Notes: generated from the letters alone by a model not told the origin. DNA of 62,287 nucleotides from Methanobrevibacter olleyae (GCF_900114585.1 NZ_FOTL01000009.1:1-62287), one strand, 5' to 3'; shown: positions 1 to 10,259, numbered from the stretch's first letter. Numbers and translations: made by a program.

Positions 1-556
1 GTCATATTAATATTTATTCCCCTTTTTATTATAAATAACTTTTTATTTCTTTTTTTAAGTATTTAAAAGTGTAATTTCAAGTGTAATAAATTTTAAGTGT
101 TTTATGGCCTTTATATTTGAAATGAAGGGTTGTTAAATTTTTTTTGCACGAAAGTAATTTTTCAACTGTAAAAATTTAACGGCTATATGATTATTTTTTT
201 ATTAAATAAAGGTATTATAATCAGTATTTTGTTAAAATAAGTGATTAAAATCGATAATTCATTATTTTTAATAATGGTTTCTACAAGGTTATATTTTTTA
301 TATACTTAAATTTTTATAAACTCTTAAAAATTTTAAAAACTTTAAATATTTTTAATAGTATTACTTAATTTTTTTAAATAAAATAAATTTTTTAAACTAA
401 TAAAAAATTCTAAAATAATTATAAAATTGATTTGAACTAATTAAATTGATAAAAATCAATAAAATTATGTTTATATAAAAAAATAACAATCATCTAATTA
501 AATTGACCCTAAATATTAGTAAATATTTAAATAATATTAAAATAAAATAAATATCC
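1..556. other. AT-rich leader region without a gene
   Basis: I find no convincing coding region here on either strand. The sequence is almost entirely A/T with short homopolymer runs. It presumably carries the promoter for the pilin-like pair that begins at 557; there is no Shine-Dalgarno just before that ATG. Confidence 0.5.
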
Positions 557-1021
557 ATGGATTCAAGAGGAATAATAAACATAGAATTTTTATTTTCTAC
601 ATTGATTATAATTTTATTACTTAGTATAAATTTACCAATCTTAGAGGAAAATTTAAATTCCAGCATAGAAATTGATGAAAATAGCCAAGGACGGTCCTTA
701 TTGAATCATATCTCAAATTCAATAAATGCAGTAAATTCCAAAGAATATGGATTTAATAAGAAAGTTAGATTACCTAATTCAATTAATGGTAATTATTATT
801 CCATTTTAATAAATAATAACGAAGTAATTCTAGAATTTAATAATAAAAAAGGAAAATCAGATATTAATCCCATTAGGCTTGTCGATAATGATAATCAAAC
901 AATAAATAGTGTTCAATTATATAATGGAAGGTCATATTTGATAAAGAAGACTTTAGTAAATAATAATGAAACTCATACAATAAATCAAAGTTCAATACAA
1001 ATTAGGCAAATATCAGAATAG
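557..1021 (+). CDS. Small protein with pilin-type (class III-like) N-terminus
   Basis: The 154-residue product starts with a short charged segment (MDSRG), then a Glu at the +5 position relative to that Gly, and one hydrophobic helix (about residues 8-27). This is the layout of archaeal class III signal peptides, which prepilin peptidase cleaves before the helix. The rest is polar and Asn-rich with no domain I recognise. It sits 29 bp upstream of a second protein with the same architecture, so the two are probably co-transcribed and may form or decorate a surface filament. No Shine-Dalgarno is visible, so the transcript may be leaderless. Known: such proteins are minor pilins or structural proteins in methanogens. 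Inferred: a role at the cell surface. Confidence 0.65.
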   Translation: MDSRGIINIEFLFSTLIIILLLSINLPILEENLNSSIEIDENSQGRSLLNHISNSINAVNSKEYGFNKKVRLPNSINGNYYSILINNNEVILEFNNKKGKSDINPIRLVDNDNQTINSVQLYNGRSYLIKKTLVNNNETHTINQSSIQIRQISE

Positions 1022-1050
1022 CTAAAACTTTAAAAAACCTAGAGGAAATT

Positions 1051-1554
1051 ATGAAATTAGATAAAAAAGGACAAATTACGGTAGAATTACTATTAATAAT
1101 CAGTTTTACACTAATTACAATAATCATAGTATCAAATCTAGCATTAGAAGCTAATGAATTAAATATAGCCATAGCTTCAGCAAGGAATGGGGCTTTTGAA
1201 GGAATATCATCTAATGGTTTAGCTATTTATCCAAAAGAATCCTATGATACCTATTCTAAAGACCCTAAGAAAGTATCCCTGATGAAAACTAAAAATATAA
1301 AAATAGTCAAAATCACCCAATCTATTAAAGGGAAAGATAAATTTAATAAAACCAGGATACAATTAAAAGTTTATGCATCATCCCCACAGATAAAAACAAA
1401 AGAAGAAAAGGAATCTACAGGAGACCGTATAAATTACCATGTTAGAAAAAGTATTACAAATTCATTTAAAACTGAAAATATAACAAATAGATTGTTTAAC
1501 CCTGCTTTTTCTAATAAATACAGTTTTACAACTGCAAATGTTCTTTGGATTTAG
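1051..1554 (+). CDS. Class III signal peptide-containing pilin-like protein
   Basis: The N-terminus reads MKLDKKGQITVELLL, a textbook archaeal class III motif: basic residues, then G/Q at the cleavage site, Thr at +3, Glu at +5, followed by a hydrophobic helix (about residues 9-29). The remaining ~135 residues are basic and Lys/Ser/Thr-rich, with a probable beta-strand region but no family I recognise. A Shine-Dalgarno (AGAGGAAATT) lies just before the ATG. The upstream gene has the same layout, and the pair looks like an operon of minor pilins or pilus-associated proteins. The function is inferred from the signal alone; the class of signal is fairly certain. Confidence 0.75.
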   Translation: MKLDKKGQITVELLLIISFTLITIIIVSNLALEANELNIAIASARNGAFEGISSNGLAIYPKESYDTYSKDPKKVSLMKTKNIKIVKITQSIKGKDKFNKTRIQLKVYASSPQIKTKEEKESTGDRINYHVRKSITNSFKTENITNRLFNPAFSNKYSFTTANVLWI

Positions 1555-1628
1555 CATAAAAGATTATAAATAGTAAAGATAGAAAAGAATAAAAAGGAAA
1601 AAATCTAGAAAATTGAAATATTAAAAAA

Positions 1629-2654
1629 TTAACCTAAATAATAGAAATAATCTTTTAAGTGTATGAACTGTGCAAATGTTTGATTATGAGTAACACTTGG
1701 CATTAAAATAGCAACGATTATTCCAATTATTCCAAAAATAATACCTATAGCCCAAATCATCATAACAGCAGTCTTTTCATCAACAGGTTTTCTTAAAACC
1801 AATCTAATTAAAGATTTAAATCCTTGTTCCGGCCTTACCAATTTCCCATCATCATTAAGTTGAGTAGGTCTGTGCTCTTGTCTTTCCATAACTCCTGCAC
1901 TATAAAACTTAAGTGCTGCATCTATAATATTTGGTAAAAGTACAATAAAAGCAATTAATTTAACCCTACCAATAAATGCAGTAGCTGCAATACTTGCTCC
2001 TATAATAAGTGTACCAGTGTCTCCTGGGAAAACCTTTGCTGGATATTTATTATAATACAAGAATGCAATTAAAGTACCTAACATACTCATACTAATAATA
2101 GCTACATCATACTTACCTAGAACAATACAACTGATAGTTAAGGAAGTCATCGAAATAACTCCAAGACCTGATTCAATACCATTTAAACCTGCAAGCATAT
2201 TAGTTAAATTAGAACAGATTGAAACAGCTATTGGAATTAGGATTATATACAAAAGACCAACATTAGGTGGTGCAATCCACCATAAGGGCACACCTGCTAA
2301 AAATAGTAAAAAAAGCTTTTCTTTAGATGATAAAACAATTAAATCATCTACCATTCCAACCATTCCAACAAGAAGGATTACTACAAGAACAATAGCTAAT
2401 TGGAATGTTAATGTTGGAAAAAGTATAATTCCCACAAATATTCCTATAACAAAACCAAATAATATTCCCATACCACCCATTTCAGCTACAATAGGATGAG
2501 CTGATTTATGAATATCTTTTCCTATAATTTCAGCCTCTTCAAGCTTATGAATAAGCCAAGGCATAACTAAACGAGTACTTATAAATGATAAAATCCCACA
2601 AATAAGTGCAATAACAACAAGTGGCATTGTAGGAATTGAAATTAAACTTGACAT
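1629..2654 (-). CDS. Glycosyltransferase family 4 membrane enzyme (MraY/AglH-like GlcNAc-1-P transferase)
   Basis: This is a polytopic membrane protein (about ten segments) of the family that moves a sugar-1-phosphate from a UDP-sugar onto a polyprenyl phosphate. Visible family motifs are the cytoplasmic FPGDTGTLIIGAS loop, an NGIESG segment matching the usual NGxDG, and EHRPTQ near the C-terminus. In archaea such enzymes start N-glycan assembly (AglH type) or act in pseudomurein precursor synthesis; the sequence alone does not decide. The longest frame begins at 2669, but the ATG at 2654 is preceded by GGTGTTAAA and is the better start (341 residues). A perfect 21-bp tandem duplication at 2661-2702 covers the alternative start, and its junction with the gene supplies the GGTG. 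Confidence 0.8.
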   Translation of the reverse strand: MSSLISIPTMPLVVIALICGILSFISTRLVMPWLIHKLEEAEIIGKDIHKSAHPIVAEMGGMGILFGFVIGIFVGIILFPTLTFQLAIVLVVILLVGMVGMVDDLIVLSSKEKLFLLFLAGVPLWWIAPPNVGLLYIILIPIAVSICSNLTNMLAGLNGIESGLGVISMTSLTISCIVLGKYDVAIISMSMLGTLIAFLYYNKYPAKVFPGDTGTLIIGASIAATAFIGRVKLIAFIVLLPNIIDAALKFYSAGVMERQEHRPTQLNDDGKLVRPEQGFKSLIRLVLRKPVDEKTAVMMIWAIGIIFGIIGIIVAILMPSVTHNQTFAQFIHLKDYFYYLG

Positions 2655-2660
2655 TTTAAC

Positions 2661-2702
2661 ACCAAACATTATTTAATCTTTACCAAACATTATTTAATCT
2701 TT
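2661..2702. repeat. Perfect 21-bp tandem duplication at a gene start
   Basis: Two identical 21-bp copies (2661-2681 and 2682-2702) lie just upstream of the likely ATG at 2654. Each copy contains an ATG on the minus strand (AATAATGTTTGG), so the duplication creates alternative but unsupported starts for the glycosyltransferase. Confidence 0.85.
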
Positions 2703-2975
2703 AAATAAATTGTTTTTAAATAATTAGTTTATTTTTTATTACTTATATTAAATAAACTTTTTATAAAATTCAATGTTTAAACTATTCAACTTCAAGTATT
2801 TAAATAAAAAATTCTAAAAAATTAGCTAAATTTATAAAAAATTGCTATGTTATAGAATATAGTATATAGATAAGAAAATTAAAAAAAGTGTAAAAGGCAT
2901 ATAAATATTATGAATTAATTATATTGGAAAATTGAAAAAATAAAAAATAATAAAATTTTAAAATATAATAAAAAA

Positions 2976-3089
2976 GTGAATAAATAAGTGATAAATAGAA
3001 AAGAGAATAAATAAGTGATAAAAATAAAAAAGTGAATAAATAAATGATAAAAATAAAAAAGTGAATAAATAAGTGATAAAAATGAAAAA
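2976..3089. repeat. Tandem array, 29-bp unit, about four copies
   Basis: A 29-bp unit (GTGAATAAATAAGTGATAAA plus an A-rich tail) is repeated three times at 3003-3089, with a shorter first copy at 2976-3002. The array abuts the stop codon of the next minus-strand gene (3091). The rest of the 2703-2975 gap is plain AT-rich sequence with no gene that I can see. Confidence 0.8.
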
Positions 3090-3090
3090 A

Positions 3091-3708
3091 TCATTTTTTA
3101 TTTAAAATATAATAAATAGATCTTATAGGGATATTGAGTTCATAAGATATATCTTTAGGTTTTAAACCTGCTTCTTTCATGTTTTTAATTTTCAATCTAC
3201 AGTCATCATCATACTTTCTTTTATAATGTTTTACATTGATTTTATCAAAATATTTAGATTTAATATAATTAACATTAGAAATGGACATACCTAATATAGA
3301 TGAAATTTCCTCAGAGCGTTTTCCTTCATTATATAAATCAATTATTTGATTGATTTGATTTTTTGAATATTTTTTCTTACCCCAATTATATTTTACCTCA
3401 ACAGAAACCCCCAATTTATCTAAAGCCTTAATATAAGTAGGGGAAATTCTATCATAAATACTTAAAGGACAGGTAATTCTCTTTAAAGAAGGATAAGTAT
3501 CCATTAATTCAATAAGCTTTCTTGATGTTAATTGTGTTGAAATGTGTACTTCAACAGCATTTTTATCATAATCTAAATCAGTCTCTAAAGGTTTTTCATC
3601 AAAAATATCTAATTCTTCTTTAGATTCTGAATCTAAATTATCATAGTCAAAATCATCATCTTCAAACTCATCAAAGTCATCATCATAATCATCAAATTCT
3701 TCAACCAT
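3091..3708 (-). CDS. Acidic N-terminus plus two helix-turn-helix segments; DUF1699-like core
   Basis: The first ~40 residues are almost all Asp/Glu with Phe/Tyr. Residues ~50-105 resemble the small methanogen family DUF1699 (VHIS..L..R.LIELMDTYPSLKRITCP), a weak match made by eye. Two DNA-binding-like helix-turn-helix segments follow: YSKNQINQIIDLYNEGKRS onward, and a similar one at the C-terminus (KEAGLKPKDISYELNIP). The acidic head could mimic DNA or bind a partner. The ATG at 3708 is chosen over 3720 because it is preceded by GGTGATTTTC. A regulatory role is inferred; no target is apparent. Confidence 0.7.
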   Translation of the reverse strand: MVEEFDDYDDDFDEFEDDDFDYDNLDSESKEELDIFDEKPLETDLDYDKNAVEVHISTQLTSRKLIELMDTYPSLKRITCPLSIYDRISPTYIKALDKLGVSVEVKYNWGKKKYSKNQINQIIDLYNEGKRSEEISSILGMSISNVNYIKSKYFDKINVKHYKRKYDDDCRLKIKNMKEAGLKPKDISYELNIPIRSIYYILNKK

Positions 3709-3765
3709 GAAAATCACCATAAATTAAAAAGATTTTTAAATAAAATAGTTAGTAAAATAGATAAT

Positions 3766-3930
3766 CATATAATTAAAATGCATATAATCAAATCATATAA
3801 TTAAAATGTATATAATCAAATCTTATATAATTAAATTGTATATAATCAAATAGTATATAATTAAATTGTATATAATCAAATAGTATATAATTAAAATTCA
3901 TATAATTAAAATGTATATGATTAAATTGTA
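3766..3930. repeat. Degenerate tandem array, about 28-30-bp unit
   Basis: Units of the form ATAATCAAATNNTATATAAT alternating with TAAAATGTAT or TAAATTGTAT recur about six times between two minus-strand genes. There is no spacer structure and no coding potential. Confidence 0.75.
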
Positions 3931-3936
3931 ACTAAT

Positions 3937-5520
3937 TTAAGATTTATTCTTTACCAAATCAATGAAATCTCTAGAGCGTTTTGTATTTGGCTTTCTAATA
4001 CTTTTCATATTATTTATTTCATGCTTAATGCTTTTTTCACCTACTTTAAAAGCATAGGAAACTTCTTTAATATTATAATTAGAATTAGTAAAGACAATAG
4101 CCGGACCTACAGCCGCATAATTTAATTTAATGTTTAAATTTTTGATTCTACCCTCAAATTTAAACTTTTTATGTAATAATAAATCCATTTCAGGTATAGA
4201 TAAAATATGCTCTTTTTCTTTATCTTGTAAAATTTTTACTACTTTAGTATGTGGATTCTGGAATACTTTACGTTGTTGTCTGTCAATGTCTCCACGAATA
4301 TATGGGAAAGGTGAACCATAACGTTTTCGTCTATCGTGGGAAGTACATAAATAATATTTAGAAATATCCCACAGTATTAAAGTAGGAGCAATATCTGCAA
4401 AGATTTTTGTTTTAATCTTATCTTTTTCTTTTAAATCTTTCTTAAGCTGTCTATCTAAATGACCAAACTTATCTATTAATCCTAGCTCTTGGAGATTCTG
4501 ATTAATTTTATCCTTTCTCCATTCTTCTAAATCATTAGAATCTATAAATTCTGGCTTTTCTAAATTAACTGAATAGATAATTTCATCATATATTTTAAGA
4601 TTGTTCAAATCTTTAATCTTATCTTCAAAAATAGCTTCACTATGACGCTCTACAATATCTTCAGCATGTTTTACATAAGCTAAAGCTAAATTAGTGCAAG
4701 TATGTTTATCATTGATTATGGTTGGCTTAGTTCTATGGAACTCTAATCTTTCAATACGAACTCCCTTACCGAATCTTCTTCTTAATTCCTCTTCATAACT
4801 ATCTGCAAATTCACTATCTAGAGGGACTCTTTTAGTAATGGTTCTACCGTTTTCTTTATATTTGACAATAGGAGTTACTGTTTTAACAACCCCTCTTCTT
4901 TGTTGCTTTAAAATGTTTAAAACTCTTTTAAAAGATTCTCTACCCCAACTAGATAAACCAGACATTAAAACCATATAATTACCAGATAATGGAAGATATG
5001 GGATTATTTCAAGCCTATGAACACCAGAATGATTAACTTTAAATTCAAAATCAGAGGATTCACATTTACAAGTCTTTCTAGCATCTAAAAAGCTACTTAC
5101 ACGATAAGACTTCTTACACTCCATACATCTAATCTTACCATACTCTTCTAAATTACCTAATGCAATTCTATGTGCTGAAATAGCATATTTGACCCTATCA
5201 AAACTATTTCTTTTTGCAGATGCTTTGTTCCTAAAGATTTGATTATGACGGCTAATTTCACTTAATTCTTCAAAGTCAATATTGTCACTTATACGAGAAC
5301 CATAACGATTTAAAGATCTAAACGGAGCAGTATATCCACTTTCATCCATACTTTCTTTCATCTCTTGAAGCTTATCTAAATTATCTTTAAGAAGTTCATA
5401 GATTTCTAAAAATGACTCTAAATCTTTAAAATCATTTTTTAAATTAGTTAAATCTAATTTTCCCTTCTCTATCTCATTTAGAAATTTTTCAGATTCTGTT
5501 ATCATTAATGATTCATCCAT
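3937..5520 (-). CDS. Conserved methanogen protein, DUF530-like
   Basis: The 527-residue protein resembles the archaeal family DUF530, whose function is unknown. It has a coiled-coil-like N-terminus (residues ~1-65), a four-cysteine zinc-ribbon-like element (CMECKKSYR ... CKCESS, residues ~132-154), a basic middle part, and an internal pattern WDISKYYLCTSHDRRKRYGS. The C-terminus (YNIKEVSYAFKVGEKSIKHE) looks like a helix-turn-helix. GGTGATATT precedes the ATG. It lies upstream of the helix-turn-helix gene and downstream of metG on the same strand, with repeat-filled spacers on both sides, so a shared transcript is uncertain. The zinc ribbon and basic character suggest nucleic acid binding; this is inference. 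Confidence 0.7.
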   Translation of the reverse strand: MDESLMITESEKFLNEIEKGKLDLTNLKNDFKDLESFLEIYELLKDNLDKLQEMKESMDESGYTAPFRSLNRYGSRISDNIDFEELSEISRHNQIFRNKASAKRNSFDRVKYAISAHRIALGNLEEYGKIRCMECKKSYRVSSFLDARKTCKCESSDFEFKVNHSGVHRLEIIPYLPLSGNYMVLMSGLSSWGRESFKRVLNILKQQRRGVVKTVTPIVKYKENGRTITKRVPLDSEFADSYEEELRRRFGKGVRIERLEFHRTKPTIINDKHTCTNLALAYVKHAEDIVERHSEAIFEDKIKDLNNLKIYDEIIYSVNLEKPEFIDSNDLEEWRKDKINQNLQELGLIDKFGHLDRQLKKDLKEKDKIKTKIFADIAPTLILWDISKYYLCTSHDRRKRYGSPFPYIRGDIDRQQRKVFQNPHTKVVKILQDKEKEHILSIPEMDLLLHKKFKFEGRIKNLNIKLNYAAVGPAIVFTNSNYNIKEVSYAFKVGEKSIKHEINNMKSIRKPNTKRSRDFIDLVKNKS

Positions 5521-5611
5521 AATATCACCGTGAGGACTTTTATAAATTCGCCGCCAAGAATTTATATTTTTTAAATAGGATATTATAAATTTACTTTAAA
5601 ATTCAACATTG

Positions 5612-5722
5612 TAATTAATTAAACTAAAACAATGAAAACCATTGCACCATAATTAATTAAACTAAAACAATAAAACACATTGCACCATAATTAATTAAAC
5701 TAAAACAATGAACACATTGTAC
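5612..5722. repeat. Tandem array, 38-bp unit, nearly three copies
   Basis: Copies at 5612-5649, 5650-5687 and 5688-5722 share TAATTAATTAAACTAAAACA followed by AATGAAAACCATTGCACCA or a close variant. The array fills the space between metG's stop and the start of the DUF530-like gene. Confidence 0.85.
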
Positions 5723-5751
5723 TTTATTATAAAAATAAAAAAATAGGCAAA

Positions 5752-7794
5752 TTACATAAGTAATTCACCAATTTCACAATCATCTGGATTTAAAATAGCT
5801 GCACTTTCAGTAGCCATAATCATTCCTTCAGACTTTTCTCCCATTAATTTAGCAGGTTTTAAATTAGTTACAACAGGTACTTTTTTACCAACTAAGTCTT
5901 CAGGAGCATATCTTTTACCTAAACCTGCAACTACTTGAATGGTTTTATCACCGATATCAATTTGAGTTTTTAATAATTTATTAGATTTTTCAATTTTTTC
6001 ACATTCTACTATTTTACCAATTTTTATTTCTACTTTTGCAAAATCATCAATACTAATTAAATCCATTTTTTCACCTATATCTTTGTCTTTGAGCTTTTTA
6101 TTATTATCTTTAGAATCTTTATCTCTAGAATCTTTTTTGTCTTCAGATTCTTCTAAATTTTTATATAATTTCTCTTTTTGCTGTTCAATTGCTTTATCTT
6201 CAATCTTTTTAAATAATGGTTTTGCTTTATTGATTGTGTGACCTTCTTCTAAAAAGACTTTTGCATCTTCCCACCTATCTTCAATTGGAATATTAATCAT
6301 ATTACAAATTGCATCAGCTTTATTCGGAATATAAGGTTTTAATAAAATAGCAAGTACCTTAGATAATTGATTAGATAAATATAAACAATTAGAAGCCCTT
6401 TCTAAATCTTCTTTTACTGCTTTCCATGGTTCCTGATCATTAAAGTATTTATTACCTTTTTTAGCAGTTTTTATAATTTCAACTAAACCCTCTCTAAATT
6501 TCATATCTGAAATTAAGTCACCTACTTTATCCGGCAATTCCTTAATGGCTTTTTCAAATTCTAAATCCTCTTCACTTGGATTTTTATATTCCGGTACTTT
6601 AGAATCAAAGAACTTTTTAGTAAAAGTAAATGTTCTGTGTAAGAAATTACCTATTACATCTGCTAATTCATCATTGATTCTTCTTTGGAAATCATCCCAT
6701 GAAAAATCAGTGTCTTTATTTAAAGGAGCATTAACTGTTAAATAATATCTGAGTAAATCAGAATCAAAGTCTCTTACAAAGTCTGCTACCCAAACGACCC
6801 AATTTTTACTGGTAGACATTTTTCTACCTTCAAGGGATAAAAATTCACCAGCGAAAATATCATCTGGTAACTTACAATCATGACCCATTAACATAGCTGG
6901 CCAGAATAAAGAGTGATGGTAAATAATATCTTTACCAATAAAATGAACTACATGTCCATCCCAATAATCTTCCCAAGGAATACCAGTTCTTCTAGACCAT
7001 TGAGCAGCAGAAGAGATATAACCTATAAACGCTTCTCCCCATACATAAATTACCTTACCTTCTGCACCTTCCAAAGGTACTGGAATGCCCCATTTCATAT
7101 CACGAGTCATAATCCAATCTTGAAGACCCTCTTTTAACCAATTTTCAGCATAGTTTCTTACATTTGGAGGTAAATATTCATTAGTACTAATATAATCTTC
7201 AAGTTGTTCTTGGAAATGGCTTAATTTAAAGAAATATTGAGTACTGTCACAAATAATTGGAGTGTTTCCACAGGTTAAACATTTTGGCTCAATAAGCTCT
7301 GTAGGATCTAGTGCTCTACCACAAGCTTCACAGTGATCTCCTCTTGCTTCAGATCCACAAGCTGGACAAATTCCTTCTACATATCTGTCAGGTAAGAACT
7401 TTTCACAATTTTCACAGTATAGTTGCTGAATAGTTTCTTCATAAATCAATCCTTTATCATAAAGATATTTGAAAAAATCTTGTGATATTTTATAATGTAT
7501 CTTATCAGTTGTTCTTGCAAAGTTATCTAAAGAAATATCGCAGCTTCTAATATCCTCTGCAATCATATCATGGTAACGTTTTGCAATCTCAATAGGCTCT
7601 TTACCTTCAAGATCTGCTTTTACTGCAATGGGAGTACCATGCTCATCAGTTGCACATACCATTAACACCTCATTTCCCGCCATACGATTATATCTTGCAT
7701 AAATATCTGCTGGAATATAAGTGGACCTTAAATGTCCTAAATGACATGGTCCATTTGCATAAGGTAGGGCACATGAAATAAATATTTTAGTCAA
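5752..7794 (-). CDS. metG: Methionine--tRNA ligase
   Basis: MetG charges tRNA-Met. The class I signatures are clear: HLGH at residues 18-21 and KMSTS at 325-329. The connecting region holds two zinc knuckles (C127, C130, C143, C146 and C155, C158, C172, C175). A charged Lys/Asp/Glu linker (about residues 545-580) leads to a C-terminal tRNA-binding OB-fold domain ([18 protein letters not shown] onward), fused here as in many methanogens. At 680 residues the length is normal. The start codon is TTG, preceded by GGAGAAG. It is the first gene of a probable minus-strand unit; the 475-bp space upstream must hold its promoter. Confidence 0.97.
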   Translation of the reverse strand: MTKIFISCALPYANGPCHLGHLRSTYIPADIYARYNRMAGNEVLMVCATDEHGTPIAVKADLEGKEPIEIAKRYHDMIAEDIRSCDISLDNFARTTDKIHYKISQDFFKYLYDKGLIYEETIQQLYCENCEKFLPDRYVEGICPACGSEARGDHCEACGRALDPTELIEPKCLTCGNTPIICDSTQYFFKLSHFQEQLEDYISTNEYLPPNVRNYAENWLKEGLQDWIMTRDMKWGIPVPLEGAEGKVIYVWGEAFIGYISSAAQWSRRTGIPWEDYWDGHVVHFIGKDIIYHHSLFWPAMLMGHDCKLPDDIFAGEFLSLEGRKMSTSKNWVVWVADFVRDFDSDLLRYYLTVNAPLNKDTDFSWDDFQRRINDELADVIGNFLHRTFTFTKKFFDSKVPEYKNPSEEDLEFEKAIKELPDKVGDLISDMKFREGLVEIIKTAKKGNKYFNDQEPWKAVKEDLERASNCLYLSNQLSKVLAILLKPYIPNKADAICNMINIPIEDRWEDAKVFLEEGHTINKAKPLFKKIEDKAIEQQKEKLYKNLEESEDKKDSRDKDSKDNNKKLKDKDIGEKMDLISIDDFAKVEIKIGKIVECEKIEKSNKLLKTQIDIGDKTIQVVAGLGKRYAPEDLVGKKVPVVTNLKPAKLMGEKSEGMIMATESAAILNPDDCEIGELLM

Positions 7795-8222
7795 TTAAAT
7801 CTTCTCCAATAAGTATAATTAATTATTTTAAAATTTTCAATAATTTCATTAATTTTTATTTTATAAACAAATATTGTAATCATAATTAAATACAGCAATT
7901 AGTTTTTACTTTATAAAGGAATATAATAATTATAATTAAATATAACAATCAAACATTTAACAATACAATATATATAATCTGTTATATAAATAAGTAGTGA
8001 TTTTTAATATGAAAATTTACAAAAATAAAAATTAAGCATTGCAAAAAAATTTAATAAATTAATATATTTTTTAAAAAGAAAAGAATGAAAAATAGTTAAA
8101 GAAAGTGCCAATAAAAGATAAACAAAAAGAAAAATCAAGCATTGCATTATACTTTAATTTTAAAAAAAAGAATAAAAATAATAAAAAAGAACACATCTTT
8201 CAAATATAAAAAAAATTTTGGT
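7795..8222. other. AT-rich intergenic region upstream of metG
   Basis: No gene is visible. The metG promoter should lie here; a TATA-rich segment around 7966-7990 (TATATATAATCTGTTATATA) is a possible core element on the minus strand. The right end carries the U-tract that follows the hairpin at 8223-8255. Confidence 0.4.
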
Positions 8223-8255
8223 CAAGGTTTTTGAGGCGAAGCCTCAAAAAGCTTG
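8223..8255 (-). terminator. 33-nt hairpin plus U-tract after the flavoprotein gene
   Basis: Read on the minus strand: CAAG, C, TTTTTGAGGC, loop TTC, GCCTCAAAAA, C, CTTG. That is a 10-bp stem, a C/C mismatch and a 4-bp outer stem, followed by ACCAAAATTTTTTTT. The same architecture with compensating base changes occurs at 42395-42427 and 43783-43815. Between hairpin and stop codon, AAAAAGCTTGCTT is duplicated. A terminator or mRNA 3'-end role is inferred. Confidence 0.75.
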
Positions 8256-8269
8256 CTTAAAAAGCTTGC

Positions 8270-9607
8270 TTAAACATTAAACTTCTTACTTACTTTTTCA
8301 ACAGCAAGTACCAATGGATCAGTAACCATAGATACAGGAGGTGCATAAGCAAACTCCATATTACTTAATTCAAAGCAAGTAAGCTCTTGAGTAATAGCTA
8401 AAGTCATTGTATCAATTCGCTCAGCTACTCTCTCTTCAGCAATGATTTGGCATCCAATAATCGTACCATCTGCATCACAGATAACCTTTACATTCATTGG
8501 TTTTGCATTTGGATAGTATCTTGCTCTTGTTAAAGCCTCTACTTTTCCTACAACTGCTTTAATACTATTTTGTTGAGCAAAGCTACGGGTTAGGCCTACA
8601 GCACCAAACTCCAATTTACCTACTTTAGATACCATAGAATTTAAAACCGGATAAAATCTAGAACGTTTACCTGCAAGTGTTTGAGCTAAAGTTTTAGCTT
8701 GTCTTACAGCAGTAGTACCTAATTGAGAAACAGTGTTAGATCTTAAAATCGCACTATAAGATTCTACACAGTCGCCAACAGCATAAATATCCGGTACAGA
8801 AGTAGCCATCCTATCATTTACAAGTATCGCCCATCTTCCACAATCACAGCCTGCCATTTTAGCTAATTTAAGTTCTGCCCTAACACCTGTAGCTAAAATA
8901 ACCATATCTGCATCTGCCTCTGATCCATCTTCAAAGACTGCAGTTTTTACTTTTCCATCTTCACCTTTAAGCTCAGTAATAGGTTGACCAAGTACTATAT
9001 CAATACCTTCTCCAATTAAATAATCAGTGATGATTTTAGCCATATCTGGGTCAAGGGAACGTGGAACAATTTGTGGTAACATTTCGCATAAAGTCACTTT
9101 CAAACCCATTTTCTTAAATGCATAAGCAATTTCAATACCAATTAAACCTGCACCAGTAACTAATGCACTTTCACAATTTTCAGCCCATTCTTTAACTTGC
9201 TTACCATCATCTAAAGTTCTTATTTTAAATACTCCCTCTAAATCTACCCCTTTCATAGGTGGTACAAATGGGCTTCCTCCAGTAGCTAAAACTAATTTAT
9301 CATAATTCATAGTTTTTACTACACCCTCTTTAGAATAGGTAATTTGTTTTTTATCTGAATCAACAGCAGTTACTTCAGTTTCAAGCATTACATCAATATT
9401 TTTTGCTTTATAATCATCAACAGTTCTCATTACAATATCATCAAATGAATGAATTCTATCAGATAATACATAAGGAATAGCACAAGGAGAATAAGAAACT
9501 TGATTATCTCTTGTTAATACAATAATTTCAACTTCTTCATCTAATTTTCTAAGATTAGACGCTGTAGATATGCCTCCAGCTCCTCCACCAACAATAACAA
9601 CTTTCAT
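8270..9607 (-). CDS. FAD/NAD(P)-dependent oxidoreductase, CoA-disulfide reductase / NADH oxidase type
   Basis: This is a two-dinucleotide-domain flavoprotein. The FAD motif GGGAGG is at residues 7-12, an NAD(P) motif GAGLIGIE lies near residue 152, and a second FAD motif with YAVGDC near residue 275. A single redox cysteine (SPCAIPY, C42) sits where CoA-disulfide reductases and water-forming NADH oxidases have theirs. In methanogens such enzymes probably deal with oxygen, CoA disulfide or polysulfide, but the substrate cannot be read from the sequence. The C-terminal dimerisation domain is complete and the 445-residue length is normal. The gene stands alone and ends in a distinctive hairpin terminator. 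Confidence 0.88.
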   Translation of the reverse strand: MKVVIVGGGAGGISTASNLRKLDEEVEIIVLTRDNQVSYSPCAIPYVLSDRIHSFDDIVMRTVDDYKAKNIDVMLETEVTAVDSDKKQITYSKEGVVKTMNYDKLVLATGGSPFVPPMKGVDLEGVFKIRTLDDGKQVKEWAENCESALVTGAGLIGIEIAYAFKKMGLKVTLCEMLPQIVPRSLDPDMAKIITDYLIGEGIDIVLGQPITELKGEDGKVKTAVFEDGSEADADMVILATGVRAELKLAKMAGCDCGRWAILVNDRMATSVPDIYAVGDCVESYSAILRSNTVSQLGTTAVRQAKTLAQTLAGKRSRFYPVLNSMVSKVGKLEFGAVGLTRSFAQQNSIKAVVGKVEALTRARYYPNAKPMNVKVICDADGTIIGCQIIAEERVAERIDTMTLAITQELTCFELSNMEFAYAPPVSMVTDPLVLAVEKVSKKFNV

Positions 9608-9898
9608 TTACTCAAATCCTAATAGATATTATTTTTTTTAACAGTTAGTTGAATTTTAAATATAAACATTCTAATAAAATTAATAAATTAATTAATCAAT
9701 ATAAGCAAAATAAATTATATAAAAAAATTAATAAAAAGGCAATAATTCAAAGATATTAGAATATTAATATAGATTATCTTAATTATCTTATATATAGTTT
9801 CTTTATTTAGAAAATAATAATAAAAATAGAAGAATAAATATCAAAAAATGATAAAAGATAAAAAATATTTAAAAAAATAGTTAAAATCCAAATTAAAC

Positions 9899-10129
9899 TT
9901 AATAAAGATTTCTACGGCTATAAGCTTGATAAAAAATAAATATTCCAACTAAAAGCAATACAAACTGTGGGAATAAGGCATAAACTATAAGTGGAATTAA
10001 TTTTAATTCAGCTAAAATCCAAAGTACTGCATATACAATAATTAGAATACCTACTAAGATAAAAACTTTATTTAAAGTTTTTCTATAATCAAATGGGAAA
10101 GGTCTACTTCCACTAGGACCAAAAGGCAT
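9899..10129 (-). CDS. Small two-helix membrane protein
   Basis: The 76-residue protein has a Pro/Phe-rich head (MPFGPSGSRPFPFDYRK), two hydrophobic helices (about residues 22-42 and 46-67) and a basic tail (YSRRNLY). GTGATATA precedes the ATG, which supports it as a real gene. It lies about 90 bp downstream of rpiA on the same strand and may be co-transcribed with it. I recognise no family and assign no function. Confidence 0.65.
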   Translation of the reverse strand: MPFGPSGSRPFPFDYRKTLNKVFILVGILIIVYAVLWILAELKLIPLIVYALFPQFVLLLVGIFIFYQAYSRRNLY

Positions 10130-10154
10130 TATATCACTTAATTTACTCCATTAT

Positions 10155-10259
10155 AAATATTCTACACCATCTTTAGAGTCAATAATTATAAATATCTTAG
10201 ATTCTCTTTAGAGTCAATAATTATAAATATCTTACACCATCTTTAGAACCAATAATAAC
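10155..10259. repeat. 35-bp tandem triplication spanning the rpiA stop codon
   Basis: Copies at 10155-10189, 10190-10224 and 10225-10259 share most positions. The copy at 10225-10259 is rpiA coding sequence (end ...GSKDGVRYL). The downstream copies repeat the last codons and the stop, so the gene's tail appears tandemly duplicated outside the reading frame. Confidence 0.85.
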
